The translations under genes and the position numbers were made by a program. From the NCBI GenBank assembly GCA_001579985.1, contig LRSR01004740.1, positions 1 through 37,996 of the forward strand: 37,996 nt of DNA, written 5' to 3'. The notes under the pieces were generated by a model that did not search any database, had not been told where the DNA came from, and saw only the letters and a program-made list of their open reading frames with translations. Of the stretch, positions 30,516 through 37,996 are shown piece after piece (within the stretch, counting starts at the first letter, position 1; every line of letters begins with the position of its first letter). The DNA comes from Hypsibius dujardini. Lineage: Eukaryota; Tardigrada; Eutardigrada; Parachela; Hypsibiidae.

Positions 30516-30916
30516 AAGGAGACTGCATCTCTCTCCCACAGAGTCGCAATCGTTATGTCTGTTTATCACGCCGTGCCACCTCTCCAGCCCGATAATGATA
30601 TATCACCTCAGTTCCAGGTGAACTCTTATGTCGCCCAGGTGTTTAATAATAACATAAACTCTGCTATTAAAACGCATAAACCTGCCAGTTGCGGAAGCAG
30701 TGCGCCGTTGTGCTTTCAGAGGAAGCGAAAAAGCAAGCAAAAAACAACACCGGATATAGGAGCAAAAAAATAGTAGAAAATGAATAGCTTAATTCGGTAC
30801 ATATAAAAAACGGTTCAGATATATTTATATCGCATATAAGGTGCGGCTTTTTTAGGACATCTCTATAGCACCGGAACACGCTCAACATGTACACTTGTTC
30901 GTCTGTAGTGTGTTTC
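30516..30916. other. Convergent 3' flank of CMTR2 and the CIPC-like gene
   Basis: A 401-base gap between two stop codons that face each other. It must hold both 3' UTR ends. An attaaa at about 30664-30669 on the plus strand is a weak polyadenylation candidate for CMTR2. Confidence 0.5.
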
Positions 30917-33900
30917 TCAATACTCCAGCGCAAGATGCGGCGGCATCGGGGCACCTCCTCGGATCAACTGCTGCTGCTGCTGCTGCTGCTGTACGTTCAT
31001 CTGGGTCTGGACGAAGAACTGCATCCTTGCAGAGTCCTGTTGCTGCTGGTGAAAAGCGGGATGAAGCTGCTGCTGCTGCTGCTGCTGATGATACATAATG
31101 TTTTGCTGTGCCTGCTGCTGTGCCTGTTGCGCCTGCTGCTGCTGTGCCTGTTGTGCCTGCTGCTGTTGCGCCTGCTGCTGCTGTGCCTGTTGCTGCTGTG
31201 CCTGCTGCGGAATGGAAGAGACATTGTTGCCAGTGGCGCCGCCGCGGACCGCCATGAACTGCCGCTCGATGCCGTGGGTCTCCGCGGCCAGCAGGTCGAT
31301 CTCCCGCTGCAGCAGGGCGTTCTCCCGCATCAGACCGGCCGTCTTCATGGTCACGTCCATCAGGCCGGACTGCTCGAGGATCTGCGCGGTCCGCATGAAG
31401 CGCGAGCGTTTTTCAGTCTGATGAGCCGCTTCCGCCTGTTGCGACGCTGCTGCTGCTGCTGGGATGGTAAAGACTTAACATTAGTCGACTAAATACGTCT
31501 TTCTTTGGTCGATGGGTTTAACATTTTATTTGTAACAAGACTAAAACGTCTTTGATCTTTTAGTAAGGAGAAAAAATCAAATTAAGAAATATTCACTAAA
31601 TAAAAATTCAGTTTTGCCTTTTTGCAGATGCATGTTTGTTGCACTCTGCTCTCATACTGCTACCGTACCGGCGGTATTGGGCTGCGGCGGTCCCATCGGT
31701 CCGCCGGCGGGGAAGCAGAAGTTCGGTTGCTGCTGTTGCTGCTGCTGATTGGGATGCATCATCATCGGGGACGCCGACATCCGCTGTTGCGGCTGTTGAT
31801 GGAGCGGCGGTGTGCCCACCATGGGATTGCGGATATGATTGGGGTGGTGGTGGAGTTGCAGCCGGTGGCCTCCCAGTCCGGTAAAGTCGAACATCCGCGG
31901 ACGCGCCATGAAATGCACCGGCAGCATCGGCGGCGTCAGCATCGGCGGTCCCGAGGGGAGATGATACGGCGGCACGGAGGACTGCTGTTGAAGTTGATGT
32001 CGAAGCATGGCGTTCTGCTGCTGTTGCATTAGAGCGACGTTACCGGTCGACGACGGATGCGAAGTGGCGTTATTCAATTGGTGGGGACCACCGGTGGCGG
32101 CGGCGGCGGCGACGGCGGCGGAGGCGGAGGCACCGGTCGAAACGCCGTTGCGGCCGACGTTCTGCCGTTTCACATTGTTAGTGGGGTAAATACTGTGGAG
32201 TTTTTGGGCGGCAGCAGTACTGCCTTTGGTACTCATTTGTTTCATCTGTTGAAAAGAAGGCCAAAAGGTTCACGGTGTCACTTCCAAACAAAGTGGGGGC
32301 TAAACGGGCAGACAGACAGGCAGACAGACAGACAGACAGACAACAGACAGACAGACAGAGCAGCAGACAGACAGACAGACAGACAGGCAGGCAGACAGAG
32401 AGACAGAGAGACAGAGAGACAAACAGACATACAGGCAGGCAGACAGACAGACAGACAGACAGACATAGAGACAGACATAGAGACAGATAGACAGAGACCG
32501 GGGAAAAGGAATCAACAAAGTTTTGGGAATTGATATCCGTATTCTCTGTGGAAAGATGTCTTACTTATTTTGGTTATTCTTCACGCGGACCGCTAACTTT
32601 GCATTAACTGTTCTAATTTCAGGTTGCCGTTTGGAGATCAACTAACTACACTACAACCGCGAGAGAGCTAATTGAATGCTGTCATTGACACGCTCCGGGG
32701 ATTGACTTCGGACAAGTGTTCGCGATGCGATCTCTGCTTCCGTCATGTTCGTGGGCCCCGGCGCGGCGGCGCCTTGTCGCCATGGAGTCGGACGCGGCCA
32801 GCATGTGTGTGTGTGTGTGTGACTGCGCGAGCTGCGAGCCGGGTTCAAGAGCGAAGAACGGACATACCGTCAGTCGGGTCTCTCCGCAGTCCGCGCACAC
32901 AGACACAGACACACACACACACTTAGATCATGCGCGCTCAAATACTCAGACACACACACACACACACGAGGTGCTTCTTTCTTTCGGTCAGCAGCGATCA
33001 TCGGACCGTCTGAGAAACCCAGCATACATACGTTGTATACACTCACAGACACACACAGACACACACAGACAGACATATAAATACAGTTTCTTGCCTCATT
33101 TCGAAGATCAACGAACAGACCGCGGCTACGTGTGGCGCATGGATGAGATGTAGACAAACACAAATCTGCCAGTTATCCAACACACACTTGCTCTTTTTCT
33201 TTATTACTCGCTAAATAAACACACGTACAGTGTGGTACACGAATGAGCCCAGCCTGTTCCTGGTCTATAGGTCAGAAATATAGGCCGGATATTAACCAGA
33301 TTCTTCAGAAATTCCTAAAAATTTAATATTCGGCAAATATTTCATCGATCAGAAAGATTTGCAAATTATTCTTAAAAAGATTTCGAGTCAACTTGAGACA
33401 ACCACTTTCTCGCCTAATAAAGCTGATGAGTCCCAATTTCCTCATAGGAAACTCAGTACCTATAACGAATTGATTTTTTCTTGATCATTTTCAATTTGAA
33501 ATTCAATTTTAAATCGATTGGCGTCAACGAAATATTTTTTGGAGACCAAGGGGCGGAGCTAATGTGCCGCCCGGAAAGGGCTGGGAGTGTGAGCGAATTG
33601 TGTTTTCGAAATTCCAAGAGTGGCCCATAGCTCCGCCCCCTGGTCTCCGAAAAAGATTTGGCTGATGCCAATCGATTTCAAATTGAATTTCCAATGGGAA
33701 AGTGTAAGGGAAGGTTTTTTCGATATTTAAGCTGAGTTTCTCTATACGGAAATCGCTGACAAGGAAATCACTCGGTGTTTTGCTCATTTTCAGTTGGAAT
33801 TCACAATGCGATTCACAAGTCAGGGCAAGATGTCCGGCGAACTTGGAAAGTCGATCGTAAACAGAGACAGTCAGTTGGAAGAGACAGTTAGACATCAGAA

Positions 33901-34481
33901 CGGTCAACAGACATCATCGTACCTGTAGGGGATTGTTGTCCAGGGATTCCTCCGAAGATGCATTGGATCTCGGTGAATTGGTCGACCATGATTCTGCAAA
34001 AACAAAACGTCAGACCGTTTGGCTTGATTGACTGATCAGTTACCGAATCTGCTAGTTGATTAGTAACCAGTTGAAAATAATAATACAATATATAATAAAC
34101 TATAATAAAAATAAAAATAATAATGTATATAATAAAAAATACAATAAAAATACAATAAAAATACAATAAGCATTACTAATAATAATTTCTAATTAACGAT
34201 GACTTAATTTTATTAATAATCATTATTGTGCAATATTATTATTATTATTATTATTATACAAATTTAGTAGTCCAAATGTATATTACTACTACATTTTGTC
34301 TTTGAGTTACACATTTTTTGGCTATGACCACTGCCGAGAGCCTTTTTGCACAACTGCAAAGTGAATCGACGCTTTGCGGCGGGGAAACTCAAGTGTCTGT
34401 CTGTCTGTTTGTCTGTTTGTCTATCTGTCTGCCTGTCTGCCTGCTTGCCTGCCTGCCTGCCTGCCTGCCTGTCTGCTTGAC

Positions 34482-34544
<63 letters not shown>

Positions 34545-34963
34545 ATGTCTGTATGTCGTGGTCACGACTCGTGCATAACCAAAAAACGGTGATATACTAA
34601 CACAAATAATTCCCTCGGCTCATTGCTGACAGTGACAAGTGGCGAGAAAGAGTAGACTACAGATAGTTTGTCAGATCAAGGAATTGGAGAGAATCATCAC
34701 CATTGTTCACACCACACACTGCGATTCGGCTTGAGAGGGGACACCTGTCGTAATCTACCGGCTTCTTGTTCCTCCGTGCCGGGTGGCGGAGAAAACTTCA
34801 TGACAACAATCCAGTCTGTCGCCAAATTTTTGGCCCCTCTTGAAAAATGTTCCTCATCAAATTTCACGACTGTAACATGGTGTTTTCGATAATAAATAGA
34901 AACCGAAGACATAAAATCCAATGGAGCAGGCATACAGGCATGGTAGAGAAGGCTTACCCAGGC

Positions 34964-35007
<44 letters not shown>

Positions 35008-36875
35008 GGACAGACAGGCAGGCAGGCAGGCAGGCAGGCAAGCAGGCAGGCAAGCAGACAGATAGACAGACAGACAGCGTCATACTTTCTCATTTATGTT
35101 TGGATTCAGGTAAATCTTCAGTCGCACTTTATCGCGTAGCCACTACAATTGAGCGGGAAGCTAACACATGTGGCAGAGTATGTAACCTTGTCCGAAATTA
35201 TAAGGGGCCCTTATAGTTTATTTCTTTATAGACCCCTCGCTCACGCAAAAGCAACATAGGAATTACGAAATGCTTACACAGGCAAGGCCACACCTGAAAC
35301 CGAGACGCGTGATCTAGTGAAGATCAAGGATTTTTGCATTCTCTGCCGGTGCTTTTCTTCACAATCAAGATCCCTCTCAAGGCTGAGTAGCGTCAACAAT
35401 TTTTTGCGGCACAATTGCAATACAAAAGAAAATGACTATACACAGACGTCCTAACGGAAACCTGCACATTGTCTTGCAGTGAATGTCTGAATTCTGACTT
35501 TTAATTTCTGCTCTGGAAAATAATTCCAAATTAACGGTTATCTTCCAATGGAAAAAAAAACCTCAGAGTAGAAATTTAAAAACAAATTTTAGATTCGCTG
35601 ATAAGGCTTCACTTATTTTTTAGCCAGGTATATTAATTTAGACTCAAATTGCAATGGAAAATATTTTAAAAAAGCATGCGCTGTATCTACTTATTTTTAC
35701 TTGATTGTTAAAACACTTTAGCGTGTTATTCTCATCTTACTGGAGTAGTCAGACAGGTTGCAGCAGAGGTCGACCGACACAGACACAGACACATACACAT
35801 ACCCATACACAGACACAGACACATACCCAGACACAGACACAGACACATACCCAGACATAGAACACAGACACAGACACAGACACAGACACAGACACAGACA
35901 CAGACACAGACACAGACACAGACACAGACACAGACATAGACATAGACATAGACATAGACATAGACATAAACACAGACATAGACATAGACATAGACATAAA
36001 CACAGACATAGACATAGACATAGACATAGACATAGACATAGACGTGGACATAGACATAGACACAGACACAGACATAGACATAGACATAGACATAGACATA
36101 GACATAAACACAGACATAGACATAGACATAGACATAAACACAGACACAGACATAGACATAGACACAGACACAGACACAGATGAATGTCTAACTACAGTCT
36201 TACCGGAGTAGTCAGAGAGGCTGCAGCCGAGGTCGACCGACATGCGTTTGTTTGAGTTATGCCCGACATTGTTATTCCCATTATTATTCATCAAGTGCTG
36301 CGACGGATGACGGCATAAATCCGATTGTTCCATTGACATAAACGGCATGTCGCCCGTCGCAGACACCGACGGTCCGTTGAGATGGTACGTCTGGCCAGGA
36401 TTGCCGGCGCCGTTTTGGTTAGAATTATTTGGAACTGCAAAGAAAGAGAAAACATACCTTTTTCCAGACATTTCTTATCTAAAAATAATTATAATTTACG
36501 ATACTGATTTGAACACATTTTATTTAATCAACTACAACAATGAGTTTTTCTTCAATTAATTTATTAAAAACTTGACGTTGCTCATTTGCTTTGGACTAAA
36601 ACTTTGTGCCATTTTACATTTCATCTGTTTTTTCATTTCATTACTATTTATCAGATTCTCAAGGGTTTGGTGCAGTTCGGCAAGCTGAAAGTCTGGAAAG
36701 GGACTGCTGCTCAGTAGCCTAGGTTGTCCGTCCAGACTATGCCCGCCGGACGGAAGTCCGGGACCGGGTCCGGGGCCGGGTCCGGTGGGCCGGAAGGGCA
36801 TCTGATGCAGTTGATGGTGGTGCTGTTGGTGGGCCATCGCGGACTGCATCTGAATCGTTTCCATCCGTCCCGATT
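30917..36875 (-). CDS. CIPC: CIPC-like polyglutamine protein (CLOCK-interacting pacemaker family), 5' end not found
   Basis: CIPC is a vertebrate negative regulator of the CLOCK-BMAL1 activator. Five minus-strand exons close in phase: 36875-36618, 36434-36206, 33993-33923, 32245-31669, 31458-30917, giving 559 residues without a start codon. The family region is in the last exon: KRSRFMRTAQILEQSGLMDV followed by TMKTAGLMRENALLQREIDL, which matches the human R-R-F-x-N-T-L-x-V-L-x-x-S-G-L-L-E-I-T-L-K-T-K-E-L-I-R-Q-N core and continues as a coiled coil. Around it are long Q, A, P, H and N stretches (QQAQQQQ, HPNQQQQQQQ, GPGPGPGPG). The second to last exon starts MKQMSTKGS but is in phase with the upstream exon. 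The 71-nt exon encodes SPRSNASSEESLD, like the serine-rich N-terminal block of CIPC. Invertebrate function is unknown; nuclear clock or transcription cofactor is inference. The 5' exons may lie beyond 37996. bZIP and AF10 families were considered and fit less well. Confidence 0.62.
32300..32505. repeat. (GACA)n microsatellite upstream of a CIPC-like exon
   Basis: gaca/cagg array in the intron between 32245 and 33923, about 55 bases from the acceptor at 32246. Confidence 0.9.
32806..33078. repeat. (GT)n / (CA)n and (CACAGA)n blocks
   Basis: A gtgt run at 32807-32820 and three later caca or cacaga runs at 32895-32925, 32950-32970 and 33040-33072, all in the same intron. Confidence 0.8.
33483..33700. 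mobile_element. MITE-like inverted-repeat element, copy B
   Basis: Inverted repeats of about 75 nt. The left arm at 33500-33561 runs tttgaaattcaattttaaat, cgattggcgtca, then gagaccaaggggcggagcta. The right arm (33623-33700) is its complement, gcccatagctccgccccctg onward. The inner arm gcccatagctccgcccc and the gatgccaatcgatttcaaat segment match copy A (8632-9026), so both belong to one family. It lies in an intron of the CIPC-like gene. Confidence 0.82.
34060..34260. other. Very AT-rich intron segment with (ATAATA/TTA)n
   Basis: aataaaaata and attattatt runs in the long intron between 33993 and 36206. No coding segment is seen in 34000-35737 besides the repeats. Confidence 0.6.
34395..34557. 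repeat. (CTGT/CTGC)n microsatellite
   Basis: A tctg array with a central gcct block, like the one at 3130-3250, in a CIPC-like intron. Confidence 0.9.
34961..35075. repeat. (GACA/GGCA)n microsatellite
   Basis: Reads as the reverse complement of the array type at 34395: gaca, then ggca, then gaca. The two arrays face each other across about 400 bases of the same intron and could pair in the transcript. Confidence 0.85.
35737..36243 (-). repeat. Exon-end duplication across a (GACACA)n array in the CIPC-like gene
   Basis: 35737-35780 (ttactggagtagtcagacag then gttgcagcagaggtcgaccg) repeats 36200-36243 (ttaccggagtagtcagagag then gctgcagccgaggtcgaccg). The sequence is the last 13 codons of the exon ending at 36206 plus its donor. 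The copy at 35737 also reads SVDLCCNLSDYS and keeps a gtaaga donor. Confidence 0.9.
35781..36180. repeat. (GACACA/GACATA)n hexanucleotide array
   Basis: About 65 units, switching in blocks between gacaca and gacata, with occasional aacaca. It separates the two copies of the exon end described in the duplication entry. Confidence 0.95.
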
Positions 36876-36896
36876 CTGTCGAAAACAAATGCAAAC

Positions 36897-37135
36897 TCAG
36901 TCACAGACACAGACACAGACACAGTCACAGACACAGACACAATCACAGACACAGACACAGTCACCAACACATACATAGACACAGACAGTCACAGACACAG
37001 TCACAGACACAGTCACAGACACAGACACAGACATAGACACAGACATAGACACAGACACAGTCACAGACATGGACACAGACATAGACATAGACATAGACAT
37101 GGATATGGACATAGACATAGACATAGACACAGAAA
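36897..37135. repeat. (GACACA/GTCACA)n hexanucleotide array
   Basis: Same motif class as the previous array, beginning about 20 bases before the acceptor of the exon starting at 36875 (minus strand). Confidence 0.93.
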
Positions 37136-37996
37136 TAGATGAATTTGAGGCAAGGATAAAATGGTCTGTCTGTGCCGGTTTCAGTTTTTATCTCGATCGA
37201 ATGACCCTTTACCGTAACTTTTAGTCCTTCAGATACCCCAATTTTAGCCTGGACTGTGCAACTTTTAATTATGCATCCACGAGGTTCCCATAAAAAATAT
37301 TGATACTAACTCCGGAAAAAGCGATAACGAACATGATCAGATAGCGTTTAGGATTTTTTATCGCTGTTCTTGTCCCTATGGAGAGAGCCGGAATACGCTG
37401 CGGTAACGCGGCGTTACATCACCAACTGCGTGACTGCCACCACACATTTTGCCCGCGATCAATACGTAACCTGAAACACGCCCACTGACCCAATCTCCCC
37501 TAAAACGATAGCAAATGGAATTTCCAATCAAAACAAAAGTCGAAAATTTCGCGTCTATCGAAAAAAAAACACGTTTTCGAAAGAAAAAAAGTTGTTCGCA
37601 AAAAAATCGACAATGCAAATTCCCGTTTTCTTCGAACGATAAAAAGATATTTTATTTTACTGAACGAACCGACAAATTGTTAGTAAATAATTTGATTATT
37701 CCTCAAACGTGTAAATTTTTATAAATGTTTTTGTTTTAATAATTACAATAAAGTAGAAGCAAGGAATGATGATGCAGAATTGTCTCGACGCGTAAGAGCG
37801 AAATAATTGTCGCGTCCGTTGCACTCACATGATGAGTAACTCCATCGGCAATCAGCGACACACGACGACGACGGCATCCGGAAGCTGTGTGCACCACCTC
37901 AAAAGAAGACACACCACACACGAATCTCCAGTAAATCCAGTCAATCTGCCTCACTCCTTGCACGAACCACGAAAAAAGCAAACAACAAAAAAACCT
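37136..37996. other. Terminal segment, no gene recognised
   Basis: AT-rich sequence with several short open frames without family features. It should be intron or promoter of the CIPC-like gene. No splice-supported exon was found. Confidence 0.5.

Noticed and set aside
30917-31458. bZIP or AF10-type leucine zipper
   Set aside because: No N-x-x-A-A-x-x-S/C-R basic region, and the AF10 spacing between L-E-Q and E-N does not fit. The CIPC core aligns without gaps.
30887-31492. Plus-strand leucine/cysteine-rich frames opposite the CIPC-like last exon
   Set aside because: They are the antisense of CAG repeats (gctgctg read as L, C or A). The minus-strand frame has a conserved domain and correct splicing.
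1-37996. tRNA, rRNA or other structured RNA genes, phage or bacterial operons
   Set aside because: No cloverleaf, rRNA-like block, or ribosome-binding-site-preceded gene series was seen on either strand.

Overview
The window is nuclear DNA of an animal. Every recognisable gene is split by short GT-AG introns (about 60 to 300 nt when free of repeats), and the gene set is metazoan: ASCC3, MGME1, an SLC25A24-type carrier, TSEN54, CMTR2, SWI5, a CIPC-like protein and a TMEM72-like protein. Introns and spacers are unusually rich in (CTGT)n, (GATT)n and (GACACA)n arrays and in minisatellites. A small invertebrate with a compact, microsatellite-rich genome (for example a tardigrade) fits, but the species cannot be fixed from sequence alone.

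Layout. 1-4054 (+): last 11 exons in the window of ASCC3, the helicase of the ASC-1 complex. About 4680-5119 (+): an ankyrin-repeat ORF. 5976-6775 (+): the nuclease core of MGME1, 5' end not found. 7123-11723 (-): a graveyard of decayed gene pieces, namely a STIP1/HOP pseudogene carrying an inverted-repeat element, an unplaced TPR-like fragment, and a VPS35 pseudogene with a DEPDC5/Iml1 fragment spliced into its middle. 12216-13810 (+): an orphan coiled-coil plus basic-tail protein. 14702-16229 (-): a TMEM72-like four-helix membrane protein. 17392-18656 (-): SWI5. 19622-24168 (-): a Ca2+-regulated mitochondrial carrier (SCaMC/SLC25A24 type). 24773-27124 (+): TSEN54, divergent from the carrier. 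27981-30515 (+): CMTR2, short form. 30917-36875 (-): the 3' part of a polyglutamine-rich CIPC-like gene, convergent with CMTR2. The last kilobase shows nothing recognisable.

The genes are unrelated housekeeping functions (RNA processing and capping, translation quality control, mitochondrial DNA and nucleotide transport, recombination) and not a pathway cluster; there is no operon logic. For every multi-exon model the exon phases were checked by hand and close.

The most interesting pattern is structural. At three independent loci (MGME1, the carrier, the CIPC-like gene) the edge of an exon together with its splice site has been copied next to, or across, a microsatellite array. In addition, two copies of one inverted-repeat (MITE-like) family, three other palindromic elements, and a chimeric pseudogene show an actively rearranging intronic and intergenic landscape. 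Nothing in the window looks bacterial or viral.
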